DNA of 64,000 nucleotides. Origin: Ctena decussata (Eukaryota > Mollusca > Bivalvia > Lucinida > Lucinidae). Below the pieces are notes generated by a model that was not told where the DNA came from, made no database searches, and was given only the letters and a program-made list of their open reading frames with translations. The translations under genes and the position numbers were made by a program. Position 1 is the first letter of the stretch. The number at the start of each line of letters is the position of its first letter. The stretch lies in assembly GCA_963989385.1 (NCBI GenBank), contig OZ022508.1, forward strand, positions 30,464,166 through 30,528,165. The letters run 5' to 3'. Shown here one piece after another: positions 1 to 10,970 of the stretch.

Positions 1-300
1 ATACTAAGTTTCAAGACTATCGGTCCACTTTTTTTTGTAGGTTTTACTGTATATGGGCGTGGTGGCCATGTTGGTCATGTAACCAGGACCATTTGAACAA
101 CATTTCGTTCCCAAGAGCCCTGGAGGATATGAAATTTGGTTACACTTGGCTCAGTGGTTTCAGAGAAGTCGTTTGAAATTGTGAACGGACAGACGGACGA
201 CGACGGACAACGACGGACAACGGAGGCTTCCAATCCCCGGAGCCGCTTGCTTAGATCGGGTACAAAACCTTTGCTCGTGTGCTTATCATGTGAACGCTTA
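1..300 (+). repeat. Fragment of the ~420-bp tandem-repeat family
   Basis: The order of phrases here (GGGCGTGGTGGCCATGTTGG, then a 'gtaaccaggacc' segment, then CATTTCGTTCCCAAGAGCCC, then GGCTCAGTGGTTTCAGAGAA) repeats the order seen in the array at about 4.7..6.8 kb. It ends in the same GACGGACGACGACGGACAA run. The 70-codon frame from 136 lies inside it and is not a gene. The left edge is cut by the window. Confidence 0.75.
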
Positions 301-727
301 AAAAAACAAGCTTATATATTTTCTAATAAAGAAATAGCAACAAAATAAAACTTCTTTAACCCACCTAAACTAACCTTAACTGATGAAATTTCGCCTCAAC
401 AAGATGGCTAGATGATAAAGCCTGAAAACTAGCACAAATAAAATGTCAAAACTGCAAATTGGCGACCATTTCCACTTCCAGACATATACTCCCTTTCAAC
501 TGACAGATAAAAACCAGCTCATTCAAGGGAAATCATTCACAGACAAGACAGATAAATCATGGTCATCAAAAAAATCACCAGATTATACGCATTGATGCCA
601 TCCAGCAGACAGTTGGGACCCATGAGGATATTTCTCTTTGACAAGTGAAAAAAAAATCAAAACTTTCCGCTCCTTGCAAAATTGTGTAGTGCATTTCTTT
701 TTATGTGCAATATACAAGCGCTATATA
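300..727. other. No gene recognised
   Basis: AT-rich sequence without a long frame, recognisable protein or clear repeat before the inverted-repeat element that starts at 728. Confidence 0.5.
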
Positions 728-1349
728 CAGGTTGAGGAGAAACCTCGATGGAAGTATATACTTCGATCTAAGTATATACTTCGATCGAAGTATACATACA
801 TATTAGAAATTGCATTAGGACCGAGAGATTCTTCAACTGAATCCATTTAGAATATAATTGCAAAATTTCAAGTGTTGTGTTTTCAATAATAATGAAAATC
901 AAGTCCGAATGCAAAGAAATTTTATTTTTCTGTCGTTGCGTTTTTGTGAAAAACCACATTTATTTGGTGTACATGTTTCTTCCCATTCCCAGATATTTCT
1001 GTAGCTGCAGTTCAGTGATAGCTTTGAGATGATCCCAGCATAGCAAGTATGTATATCATGACACAGAAGTGGCTTTATCTGTCCAGTTTTAGGGGGCATC
1101 TCAAAGATGTACATTTATTTAAATTTTCCTCAATTTGCATAAAACGCACAGGTGGAAATTGATTTTTTTTTTACAAAATCATAAAAGGTTTGTTATACTG
1201 TTCACTGTTGTTCATACATAATTTTGCAGTTCTGCTGCATTGCAACTGCAAAAGCAATCATGCTTTGATTTCCACTCATTTTTATACTTCGATCGAAGTA
1301 TATGCTTCGATCTAAGTATATACCTCAATCAAGGTTTCTCCTCTACCTG
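728..1349 (-). mobile_element. Family T1 TIR element, copy 1
   Basis: A 622-bp element bounded by CAGGTTGAGGAGAAACC and its inverse GGTTTCTCCTCTACCTG. The terminal inverted repeats run about 65 bp and consist of repeated TATACTTCGATCNAAGTATA units. A near-identical copy lies inverted at 23653..24272. A flanking ATATA direct repeat is compatible with a target duplication, but the site is low complexity. A 71-codon frame on the minus strand (899..1114) is open in both copies, but substitutions between the copies look neutral. No transposase is visible, so this is a non-autonomous DNA transposon. Confidence 0.85.
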
Positions 1350-1696
1350 ATATATGCCCGTTAAACATTCTGAATTGGAGGATCTTTCACAAATGGCCAC
1401 CTATAATTAACGCCACTCTGTCTTTCGGTCACCGAAATTTATGACAGCAGTTTTCCAGAAAGATCATCCTTGCCATTAGATTGGTTAACAAAACAACTTG
1501 TATCAGAAGAACAGAAACAGAGAGAGTTTAGGTGCCTGAATCCTCCCCAAAAACTGCAAAGACTTAGTAAATGACTTGTGTAGAAATGTATCTAAATTTC
1601 ACAGCATTTGATGACAAAAACGAATCAGTAAATGCAAGGGAGTGAGTGCATACACTACTGTGACCACAATCTGATTTTGTGAATTCTCATAACCCT
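1350..1696. other. No gene recognised
   Basis: Spacer between two inverted-repeat elements. No frame or repeat that I can identify. Confidence 0.45.
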
Positions 1697-2011
1697 GGCG
1701 AGAGTTGCATAAGGCGAGCGCTCTGGTATGGCGCTCTGCAACGCTTTTCTTACGATACGCAACGGTTGTGCTTTCAAAAAGCGCTTTTCTGAAGCAGTGC
1801 GTTGCAGGTGAAATTTGCCTCGCTTATAACACATGCAAACAAAAGGCGCTACAGAGCGCTGTGTCTAGGCAATGCTGCACAATAAAAAATGCTTTGTGAA
1901 AGGCAGCTCCAGGAAGGCCACGGAGCACTACGAAGCGTTCTTTTCGTAACGCACCGTTAAATTACCATTTGTTACAAAGCGCTATGCTGCGCTCGCCTTA
2001 TGCAACTCGCC
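1697..2011. mobile_element. GC-rich TIR element with GCGCT subrepeats
   Basis: The left end reads GGCGAGAGTTGCATAAGG and the right end CCTTATGCAACTCGCC, inverted copies apart from a two-base insertion. The interior is rich in AACGC and GCGCT words in both orientations and stands out from the AT-rich flanks. The 64-codon frame from 1705 lies wholly within it and reflects these subrepeats. Layout resembles the larger element at 45154..46383. Confidence 0.7.
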
Positions 2012-2140
2012 CTTGATATGCCACATAGCATGCAAAGCGTTTTAAACGCTTCGAGTGCTACGTGGCCTTTTTGGAGTAAGTTTTGTAACGCGCCGTTGCA
2101 TAATCATTTGGCTCTATAGCACTCACCATATGCAACTTGT
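2012..2140. repeat. Degenerate partial copy of the 1697..2011 element
   Basis: Contains the words AAAGCGTTTTAAACGCTTCG and TAACGCGCCGTTGCATAATC, and ends in ATATGCAACTTGTCCCTGAT, a diverged form of the right terminus of the preceding element. Confidence 0.5.
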
Positions 2141-2414
2141 CCCTGATGTTGGTCATGTGCCGGCATGCAAATGTCAGACGGACTGACACTTGGAATCTGC
2201 ATTCTCCACCCCTACCCCCTCCCCTTTCAGCACTTGTCTGTAAATAAGTGAAACATACCAGAAACCAACTGAAATGCAATTTTAGAAATTTATCCTAAAC
2301 AGCTAAATAGGGTATGTCTATTTAGTATTTCTTATTTTTTACTATGATTGCGTATTTGTGACTTCTGGATTATGTTATCATTCATTTTCGGACAAAATCT
2401 GTCAAGTGCCTGTA

Positions 2415-2445
<31 letters not shown>

Positions 2446-2451
2446 ACACAG
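2415..2451. repeat. Poly-C followed by (CA)n
   Basis: A run of about 16 C passes directly into about 10 CA units. Confidence 0.9.
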
Positions 2452-2644
2452 ACGGATGTGACGGAAGAACAAACGTTTCGACCGATAGCTATTAATGTCA
2501 ATCTGGGTATAAAAAGTAACATAAAGTAAAATATAGACAAAACCTACCTCGTGTTTGGTCCCAGTGACAGTGACAATTCAGTTTTGATACGATCATGATT
2601 TGTCCATGCCGCTAACTCACTGTGTCCGTCCGTGCATGCTTCAC

Positions 2645-2710
2645 ATTTAAAGCACCAAAAAAGCAGACGACAAACTTTACGTCTGCGCTGTATCATTTTG
2701 AGAATTCAAA
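2645..2710. repeat. Family B MITE fragment
   Basis: Matches the left part of family B: TTTAAAGCACCAAAAAAGC followed by ACAAACTTTACGTCTGC, as in the copies at 18923 and 44231. The palindromic core and right end are missing. Confidence 0.5.
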
Positions 2711-3779
2711 GGATAAGATGAAATAACATTTTTATTGGTTATCAAGTCGGTATGGCAGCTTTCAACTTCATTTAAGTAATTTGAGAACTTTGGTTTTGAT
2801 TCTTTTTCTCTAATGAATTTTCTAAATATACCGAGCAAAAGTGAAAACGCTACATTATAGAAGACAGTTTGTGACTAACATAATGATACTACTTTTTTGC
2901 CTAGATGTAAACATTTTAGTAGCGCAAGACATTCAGCAAGAGAATGTCTATAAAAATCTGAATCTGATACTCCTCGTAACTGACTTATCTTACCTTATTC
3001 AATTTTAACATATTTTGTAATAGACCAAATTTGCGCATGCGCAGATGCCCGTGTCTTTGCGGATCTAAAGCGTTACATCCAGAGTGATAGAAATGGCAAA
3101 TAATAACCCACACTTGTTAAATAGAAAAACTAGGAAATTGAAGCTTTATTTGCCCAAATAATAAATTATCTCCCTTTGCATTAAAACTATAGCAGCTTTC
3201 AGTGTTCGATTGTTCTTTGGTTTATCTATTTTCCAAGCAACTTTTCTCTCGTTCTTGTAGGGCAATGAATCATGCACTTTACCTATTGTTGATTTTAAGC
3301 AAAACTGTGACAATATGTGAGGAAACCACAAATTGATTTCTTATGGGAATTTCCATTGTTCGAGGCTTCTTATTGTGTTTTCAAAGAAATAACGATATTT
3401 CAACACTAATTTTAAAGACATGAAAACACATGTTGATGTGTGCGCCTTCTCTTGCGATATGTTTGATACACTGGTTGTTTAGCTAAGGCAAAATAAGGAC
3501 AACTGTATCACGAACTCCTTTTCTAAATCAAGTTTAGAATGCATGTTCGACTGTTTCGTATTTGCACAGCAGAAAATCGGACCCTTGTTATCTTTGAAAT
3601 GTGTTCATTTTATCTGAAACGGTTTTTACAGCTATCCACTGGTATCATGGCCTTACACATACATTTAACTACAAAATGCGTTCTTATTCTCGAACCGTTT
3701 AGGGTTCCACAAAACAGAAAAATTGAAAACAAATCTTTTGTAACGTTTTCACTTTTGTTCAGTACAGCTGAAAAACATG
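2711..3779. other. No gene recognised
   Basis: AT-rich sequence. The 102-codon frame at 3539..3847 has no recognisable domain and runs into the tandem array at its 3' side, so it is not called as a gene. Confidence 0.45.
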
Positions 3780-4650
3780 AACAAACATGTCTACTCCTCA
3801 AGGAGAACAACTGTGCGAAATTATTTGAAATCAATGCTCAGATATAAAAGTAATGCTTGGACAAGCTCTACTTATGACAATTTTATCATTTGACCTTCAA
3901 GTGTGACCTTGACCTTATACCAACCGAAGTTAATGTTTCACATGTCACTTCTACTCATCAAGGAGAACAATTGTGCAATACTGTTTTGAAATCCATTTGT
4001 AAATGTAGAAGTTATGGCCCGGACAAGCTCTATTTATGATTATTTTATCATTTGACCTCTATGACCTTGACCTTAGACCTACCTGAACAAATTTTTCAAA
4101 TGGTACTACTCATCAAGGAGAATAATTGTGCCATAATGTTTTGAAATCCATTTGTAAATGTAGAAGTTATGGCCCGGACAAGCTCTATTTATGACCATTT
4201 TATCATTTGACCTCTGTGACCTTGACCTTAGACCTACCTGAACAAATTTTTCAAATTGTACTTCTACTCATCAAGGAGCACAATTGTGCCATCAAGCTCA
4301 ATGTATGATAATTTTATCATTTGACCTTTGAAAGGGCGCTTCTACCTATCAAGGAGAATCATTGTACCACATTATTTTGAAATCCATCCATAAATGTAGA
4401 AGTTACGGCCCGGACAAGCTCAATTTATGACCATTTTACCATTTGTCTTTCAATTGTGACCTTGACCATGAACCTACCTGACGAATTTTCAAATGACACT
4501 TCTACTCATCAAGGAGAACAATTGTGCCAAACTATTTTGAAATCCATCCATAAATGTAGCAGTTATGTCACGGACAAATTCGGACGGACGCACAAGCGTA
4601 CGCACATGCACCGAACTGAAGATGTGACAACTATGTCTCGCTCACCGCAA
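3780..4650 (+). repeat. Degenerate tandem array, unit ~155-162 bp
   Basis: The phrase GGACAAGCTC recurs at 3859, 4021, 4176 and 4412, with a shortened unit near 4291 and a last one at 4572. Each unit also carries CTACTCATCAAGGAGAACAA, TTTTGAAATCCATTTGTAAA and TTTTATCATTTGACCT followed by GTGACCTTGACCTT. The array ends in a GGACGGACGCACAAGCG tail like other members of this repeat class. Frames within it are shadows. Confidence 0.9.
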
Positions 4651-4699
4651 GCTGGCTCGACAAAATGATAATATTAAAAAAGAAACAACGACAAAGGGC

Positions 4700-5525
4700 C
4701 AACAGTCCTGTAACGCTCACCTCTATATACACCTTGGCAAGGACAGAAAAAGGCCATGGGACAAGCTGGGATTGCCCAAGCACCCATGCTGAAGTTGTCT
4801 TCATCTGCTCATTTAGTTAGCTATGTATACCAAATATTATACCATAGACCTTCAATAGGTTCTGAGAAATCCACTTTTAGGCATTTTTCCGTACAAAAGC
4901 ATATCGTACAAAGTTGACATTGCTATAAATCAGGTCACGGTCAACGCAGTCAACATTGACCTTTCGGTTCTGGAGAGAAAACCTTTAAAGTGGTGGGCAT
5001 GGCGGCCGTCTTGGTCATGTGACCAATACAATCTGAATAAACATTCGTTCCCCTGGCCAAGGGAGGTCCCACATGAAACATGGCTTTAATAAGTTCAGTG
5101 GCTTCAGAGGGGAAGATTTTTGAAAATGTTTTGTGGTAAACGATCTCGGTGATCTTGAACTAAGGTAAAAAAAAGACCTTGACCTTTAGCAATACATGTA
5201 TAATGTATTCATCTGCTGATTTATTTAGTTAACCAAGTATTATACCTAAGACTGAAATAATTTCTGAGAAATTCATTGTTCAAGCATTTTTCCAGTACAA
5301 AAGCATAACGTACCAAAGTTGACCTTGCCATAAATTGGGTCACGGTCAATGCAGGTTCATCATTTGAACAAACTTTGTAGGACCCGATCTCTGATGCTAC
5401 ACGTACATACCAAGTTTCAAAGTCATTGGCCTTTCGGTTCTGGAGAAGAAGGTCTTTAAATAGGTTTTTACCATATATGGCATGGTGGCAACCTTGGTAA
5501 TGTGACGAAAACCACCTGAACAAAT

Positions 5526-5557
<32 letters not shown>

Positions 5558-6330
5558 ATGGGCGACAGAATCTCGGTGACCTTGACCAAAGTGCAAAGAA
5601 TTACGTAAATCTTTAATAAAATAATGTCGTCATCTGCTCATACCAAATATTATACCCTAGACTTAAATAGTGTCTGAGAAATTCATATTTTAAACATTTT
5701 TCCATATAAAAGCATAACGCACCAAAGTTGACCTCAACAGAAATAAGGTCAGGGGCAACGCAGGGTCATCATTTGACCCTACGACCCCAATGCTACATAC
5801 ACAGTTTCAAAGTCATTGGCTTTTCCGTTCTGTAGAAGAAGGCTTTCAAACGGTGTTTTAATATATATGGGCATGGTGGCCATCTTAGTCATGTGACGAA
5901 CACCACCTAACAAACTATCGCTTTTCTAGACCCAGAAATATGATTTCAATCGGCCCAGCGGCTTCAGAGAAGAAGCTGTTTGAAAATGTTTACGGGCGAC
6001 AGAAACTCGGTGACCTTGAACAGAGGCAAAAGGATGACCTTGACATTTAGCAACATTATGTCTTCACCTGCACGTTTTGTTAAACATATATACACCAAAA
6101 ACTATACCATAGACTGTCAAAGTTTCTTAGAAATCCACAGTTTTTGCATTTTCCCATATAAAAGCATAAGGTACCAAATTTGACCTTGACATACCATTAG
6201 GTAAAGGTCAAGGCAGGGTCATTATTTGAACAAACATTGTAGGGCCCGAGCCCCAAATGCTACATACAAAGTTTCAAGGTCATTGGCCTTTGGGTTTTGG
6301 AGAAGATTTTTAAAAAAAATATCATATGTG
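4700..6330 (+). repeat. Degenerate tandem array, unit ~410-430 bp
   Basis: TTCATCTGCTCATTTAG-like starts occur near 4800, 5209, 5630 and 6063, giving spacings of about 409, 421 and 433 bp. Each unit runs through AAAGCATAACGTACCAAAGT, TTCAAAGTCATTGGCCTTTC, ATGGGCATGGTGGCCATCTT and GGTGACCTTGACC. The 122-codon frame at 5221..5589 crosses this array and a poly-T tract, so its lysine run is an artefact. Confidence 0.88.
5527..5556. repeat. Poly-T tract
   Basis: Thirty consecutive T bases interrupt a unit of the ~420-bp array. Confidence 0.95.
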
Positions 6331-6593
6331 AAAGTGTCTGGCATTTTGAGCCTTATGGAGCGAAAATCGGAAATTTGTTTTTAACATTTTCATTTTTTGT
6401 TGTGCTTCCAGAATAGATTTCGAGAAGCTGAAAGCATTAGAGCTAAGGTTTACTGCAAAAGCAAACGAAATTCACACCAACCCGATTTTTTGTTTTTCGT
6501 TTTACTGATTGGATATTATTTACATACTAGCTGGATAAACTTTTATAACTCTGGATCGTGACATCGCTTTCAAAAAATAATGCATTCTTAAAA

Positions 6594-6805
6594 GAGTGTC
6601 GTCATGTGACCCAAACCCCGCCAACAAAATTCCATCCCCCCATCACACTGAGACTCCATTTGAAAGTTAGCTTTGATAGGCCGAGCGGTTTTGAGAAGAT
6701 CTTTTGAAAATGGCGGACAACAGACGGACGACGACGGCGGATAGACGACGGACCTTGGCTATACTATAAGCTCACATATGAGCATAAAGGCTCAGGTGAG
6801 CTAAA
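6594..6805 (+). repeat. Terminal part of the ~420-bp repeat class
   Basis: After about 260 bp of unrelated sequence (6331..6593) the array text resumes with GTCATGTGACCCAAACC, GCCGAGCGGTTTTGAGAAGA and a GGACAACAGACGGACGACGA run, then CTCAGGTGAGCTAAAAC. It corresponds to the 3' part of the unit at 1..300. Confidence 0.7.
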
Positions 6806-6873
6806 ACTAGAGGCATTTATTCACCTATAAAGCCGTACAATCTTCGTATGAGCTCTGTCAGGATCCAGACATT

Positions 6874-7082
6874 TTAACACTTAAAGCGCCAGTGAAGGAA
6901 GTGGCAGAATTTGCAAACAGTGCGGATCCTGATGAGGTGGCTCATGATGAGCCACCATATCTAGATCTACACTGTTAGTCTAGTTTTTCAATTTTCAATG
7001 TGACATAGCTTGGGTGAAACATATTTTGAAATTTTTGCAGACGTAAATTTTGTCGTCTGCTTTTTGGCGCTTGAAGGGTTAA
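6874..7082. mobile_element. Family B MITE
   Basis: Left end TTAACACTTAAAGCGCCAG, right end TTGGCGCTTGAAGGGTTAA. The core GCAAACAGTGCGGATCCTGA leads into a GGTGGCTCATGATGAGCCACC palindrome and an imperfect return arm. About 209 bp, no coding capacity. Confidence 0.85.
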
Positions 7083-7090
7083 TACGATAC

Positions 7091-7265
7091 TTAAGGTGCA
7101 TGGATGCGCTGTCCGTGGAAGCAACTCTATTATCATGTTTGCTTCCCTTGCCAACAGAGGTCAACTCTCTAAGGTATAAATTTGCTCCTTTAAGAGTAGA
7201 ACTCTTTTTTGAAGTGCTACATCTCCAAGGTAGAAAACAGTATCCCTTCGTTAAATGACGGGAAA
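7091..7265. repeat. Family K dispersed repeat
   Basis: Shares GCAACTCT, GCTTCCCTTGCCAACAGAGG, AAATTTGCTCCTTTAAGAG and the closing 'gaaaacagtatcccttcgt' text with copies near 39.8, 43.7 and 61.5 kb. The frames here (6988..7332 minus, 7010..7258 plus) are repeat shadows. Confidence 0.6.
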
Positions 7266-7380
7266 ACATGGGAATGAAACCATACGCCTTAAAAAGGCAC
7301 GTGGGAGCGGATAAAATAACTACCGTTTTCAAGAATCATTTTATTTGTAAGTCGATGAATTAGAAAAATAGAGTCTTAAT

Positions 7381-7437
7381 ATGAATAAACAATAATGTAA
7401 GCAACGTCATATGAATAAACAATAATGTAAGCAATGT
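7381..7437. repeat. Two ~30-bp direct repeats
   Basis: ATGAATAAACAATAATGTAA followed by GCAACGTCAT is repeated immediately, with a third partial GATGTAAGCGACA copy further on. Confidence 0.8.
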
Positions 7438-7567
7438 ATTAGTAAATGATGTAAGCGACATACAGTCATGTAAATTCAAACGATGTAAGCGACACAGAAT
7501 GAAGAATAACTGAACCCGCGCCCAGCGAAGGTGCCATGGGAAGTGCGACCTTTGAGTCCTAGTCCAT

Positions 7568-7772
7568 GCTGAACCCAGCAAGCACACAACCTAGAATCAA
7601 CATTAATTCATACAGTCGGTTCAAAAGATGCAGTCGGTTCAAAAGCTCATCAAGAGCTTATGTTGTATTGTTATGAAACTTGCCGACTTTAAATAAATCT
7701 TATCTTATCTTATCTTATCTTATCTTATCTTCAACGTCATGACGTTGAATCAAGGTTGTGTGCCCAGTGGGG
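7568..7772. mobile_element. Family L palindromic MITE, split by an insertion
   Basis: The left arm (CAAGCACACAACCTAGAATC) and right arm (GAATCAAGGTTGTGTGCCCA) are inverted copies. They are separated by the retroelement-like tail at 7611..7732, inserted beside the central AACGTCATGACGTT. Other copies lie at 8336..8452 and 13816..14058. Confidence 0.65.
7611..7732 (+). mobile_element. Retroelement 3' tail with (TTATC)n, nested in family L
   Basis: CAGTCGGTTCAAAAG occurs twice, followed by CTCATCAAGAGCTTATGTTG, AAACTTGCCGACTTTAAATA and six TTATC units. The same text, inverted, ends in GATAAGATAAGA at 53449..53530. A conserved 3' end joined to a short tandem repeat is typical of LINE or SINE tails. 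Confidence 0.7.
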
Positions 7773-8052
7773 AGTGATCTGCGTGGTCTGGTTCAGAATT
7801 CTGCTGTTTGCCCTTAAAGCTTTTGACAGAGAAAGTGAAGTCCTTTGTCAAACTGCTCTTACACTCACGCTAGTCAAGATCTTCGCTGGTCGCACATATC
7901 CACAGGCTTTATTGTTGGCCCCTGATTAAAATTAATTTAACCCCAGATCCTTACATATTATATAAAGCATAAGATCACTCTATTATCTTTCTTATTTCTT
8001 CGTACAAGCATGTTTTTTTTTCCTCAGTAGAAGTGTATCGGATCACAATAAC

Positions 8053-8272
8053 TGAGCCACGACACGACAAAACCTACTAAGTGGCGTATCCGCCCAGTGA
8101 AGACTCGGATTAGCCTGGGCATCCGCCTAGTCTGACCAGAGTCTTCGCTGTTCACATGGAGTCAGCTTAGATCCTTAGCTAACCTTTAAGCGCACAGTGA
8201 AGACTGATCAGACTGGGCGGATGCCCATTCTCTGGTCGTACATGCCACTTTGTTAGTTTTGTCTTGTCAGTA
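8053..8272. mobile_element. Family A palindromic MITE (copy A1)
   Basis: Starts TGAGCCACGACACGACAAAA. Each arm carries a CCTGGGCATCCGCC or GGGCGGATGCCCA segment and the middle reads AGCTTAGATCCTTAGCTAAC. The right end is eroded (TTTTGTCTTGTCAGTACTG). About 220 bp, non-coding. Confidence 0.85.
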
Positions 8273-8335
8273 CTGTGTTAACGAAAAATAAAATAATAAT
8301 AAGAAACAACCACTAACAAATGAGTTATTCTCAAA

Positions 8336-8452
8336 ACCCCAACCACTGGGCACATATCATTGGTGCAATATTGAATCAAAACTGATTCAACGTCACGACG
8401 TTGAATCAATGTTTATTCACTATTGTTTCAACATTTCTTCCTAGTGCGTAGT
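8336..8452. mobile_element. Family L palindromic MITE
   Basis: Ends CCAACCACTGGGCACATATC and a diverged TTCCTAGTGCG, around a near-perfect central palindrome GATTCAACGTCACGACGTTG. Confidence 0.7.
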
Positions 8453-8507
8453 TAGAGTAGTCAATTATATCCAGCGCCCAAACGAGTGGTACATGTACTA
8501 TAAAAAG

Positions 8508-8744
8508 GAGCCGCGATACGAGAAAACCAACAAAGTGGTTGTGCGCCCAGTGCAGACTCAGATCAGCCTGGGCATCCGCCCAGTCTGGTCAAAGTCTTCG
8601 CTGTCCGCATGGAGGTAACTTAAACCCTTAGCTACCCTTTAAGCGCTTAGCGAATACTCTATTCAAACTGGGCAAATGCCCAGGCTGGTCTGAGTCTGCG
8701 CTGGACGCACAACCACTTTGTTTGTTTTGTCGTGTCGCGGCTCA
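8508..8744. mobile_element. Family A palindromic MITE (A2)
   Basis: Starts GAGCCGCGATACGAGAAAAC and ends TTTTGTCGTGTCGCGGCTCA. Contains TTGTGCGCCCAGTGCAGACT and the inverse arm. Well-preserved full-length copy. Confidence 0.9.
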
Positions 8745-9092
8745 TTATTTGAGTCGCTAATTCTGAAAGAGCACATTCAACACAGCATAATAAAAATATA
8801 CTACTCAAAAGAAATTTTGCATCGCCTTACTTTTTTTCCATACAGCTAATGCAAAACTGTCATATTTTACATGTGTAAAAGTCATACGAGTAGCAATGAA
8901 ACACATGGCCATTTTGTGTGACTGACAGTCTTATGTTTAGGTATTATATTATTGTGAAAAAAGGCCCTCTGGTTCCGTCCGCCCCGGTAGATACAGGTCT
9001 TTAAAGACTAAGAGCCTATTTTTGGATGATTTCCCATACGGTTTGTTAAGAGCCAATACCAGTCACAAACTTTTTTCTACCCTGATGGAGGT

Positions 9093-9244
9093 CAGGCCCC
9101 GAGGTTATAAAACTTGAGTACATTCTCAAACTCAAAATAAAGCACACTGATTGGCTGCTTCCGAGCACATGCTCGGAAACAGCCAATCAGTGTGCTTTAT
9201 TTTGAGTTTGAGATTATACACAAGTTTTATAACCGCGAACCCAG
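9093..9244. mobile_element. Family H palindromic MITE
   Basis: Ends CAGGCCCCGAGGTTATAAAA and TTTTATAACCGCGAACCCAG. The interior is a long, almost perfect inverted repeat around GAGCACATGCTC, with arms AATAAAGCACACTGATTGGC and its inverse. A second family member lies at 49170..49418. Confidence 0.8.
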
Positions 9245-9899
9245 TTCTGTCTACAATTTTGTCAGGTGTTTACAGAGACATAACTTGTGAGTTACAGAAA
9301 CCATAAAGAAAAACAGAGTTATGCCTTTCATGTAAACCTTTAGGAAATAAGTTGATTTGGCATTATCTGATTATGTCTTTGGGAAAATACATGGTGATGC
9401 AAAACTTTTGTTGAGTAGTATATAATATGAATAAATTTTAAAGCTTTTTAGAAATGGAATTCATGATCAATGGAATTATAAGCCATATATACTTTCGAAA
9501 ATGTTACATATTCAGTTACTCCCCTTGTCATAATCAACGAGGAACGACAGGCCATATAGTCATTTCCAAAGTATGTTCATATTTAGTTAATTCCCTTCTA
9601 AAATTTAAGTCGAAAGGAGGGAAACGCTGTCGCATATTCCAGTACGTGACAACAATAGCTTTTACTGTACTCTTTTACATGTTAGATTTAACTTAAAGCT
9701 AGAATGGATTTTCAGAAGTAAAAAAACTGACAAAATATGTCACATAGAAAAACAAAATAAAATAAACAAACACAAAATATGGAATGATTTGATCATACAC
9801 ACGACATAATAAACTTCGCACAAAATTCTCCCGTACATCTGATCCTATTCTATATGTGGTCAATTTGAAATGTAACGGCCAAAGCCAATCCATTTTAAA
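9245..9899. other. No gene recognised
   Basis: AT-rich. Frames at 9454..9696 (+) and 9699..10010 (-) have no recognisable domain, and the second overlaps a family K repeat. Confidence 0.45.
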
Positions 9900-10026
9900 G
9901 TTAATGGGACTACTGCCAAGAAAGATAACTTTTACCAAGCAGAAATTGTCTCCCATTTTTATTGGGGGCTGCTCAGGGAGCAAATTCTTTCGTGTAAGAG
10001 TAGACCCCATTTTGTAAGGGCTTCAA
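9900..10026. repeat. Family K dispersed repeat (partial)
   Basis: Contains GGAGCAAATTCTTTC and TAAGAGTAGACCCCATTTTG, matching the right half of the copies at 39.8 and 43.7 kb. Confidence 0.65.
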
Positions 10027-10337
10027 TATCTAGGGAAACAAACAGATATTGACAAAAGTTGTGTCCCCTTTGTAAATATGGTGGCAAAATCTTGAAGTGT
10101 TCTGATTACCTTAAATCTAATGGGCAAATCTAAAATGCAAACGGTTCTCTTAGCCTTCCTTCACTCTGGCGGAAAGGTATGTTCGGCCTATCTGAATGGC
10201 TAACTTGAAAACTGTAGAACCTGACCAGACAGCTTTGGGAATAATCTGGTTTTAGTCTACTCTCTTAGCTCTAGCATTTCTGTCCCAATATTGTTTTACA
10301 ATACTTGAGTGATATCACAGGGTATAAACTAGTCCGC

Positions 10338-10490
10338 GAGTTTCCGCTTCCTGCCGAGACTCTCTGTCAAATATGGCTTCTGCCGAGAACGTCCGCGATC
10401 TCTTGCTTCCTGCATGATAAACGTCTTCCTGCCGAGACTGTTCGCATGATCCTACTTCCTGTCGAGATTATCGACAGGAAGCAGAATCAC
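10338..10490. repeat. Repeated CTTCCTGCCGAGACT motif with hairpin end
   Basis: CTTCCTGCCGAGACT or close variants occur about four times in 150 bp. The last pair is inverted (TCCTGTCGAGA and TCGACAGGA), giving a small hairpin. I do not recognise the element; the 63-codon frame is a by-product. Confidence 0.5.
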
Positions 10491-10636
10491 ACGTAGAGCG
10501 TCTGCATATACTGATTTTTGCTTTCCTTGATTGTTCATTAAGATAGGCGTCATATTTTTTTTTTGTTGGCATGTTTAATAAACTGTCCATTTTCCCTTAT
10601 ATATACACGCACATTCAAACGGCAATATCAAAATAC

Positions 10637-10835
10637 GAGCCGCGACACGACAAAAGGCACAATGTGGCATGTGCGCCCAGCATAGACTCAGATCAGCCTG
10701 ACCATCCGCCCAGTCTGATCAGACCCTTCGCTGAGCGCTTATAGTGTAGCTAAGAGTCTAAGCTACCTACATGCGAACAGGAAAGACTCGGTAGGTGCAC
10801 ATGCCAGTGTTTTGGTTTTGTCGTGACACAGCTCA
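10637..10835. mobile_element. Family A palindromic MITE (A3)
   Basis: Starts GAGCCGCGACACGACAAAAG and ends TTTTGTCGTGACACAGCTCA. Part of the right arm is deleted, so the copy is shorter than the usual ~240 bp. Confidence 0.85.
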
Positions 10836-10970
10836 TATTCATTCTTATTTCACTTTCCAAGACCTTGTAAACGCGTAATTTCATTCCCAGTTGGAATATG
10901 AAAAATCTTTCTAACCATATAAAAACTATCATAAGATAAGCAGTATTGCTTCAGCAAAATTCCCCACACA

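Noticed and set aside
3539..3847. 102-codon plus-strand frame
   Set aside because: It ends inside the ~158-bp tandem array and shows no recognisable domain or splice context.
5221..5589. 122-codon minus-strand frame with a lysine run
   Set aside because: The run is the translation of a poly-T tract inside a tandem repeat; no domain elsewhere.
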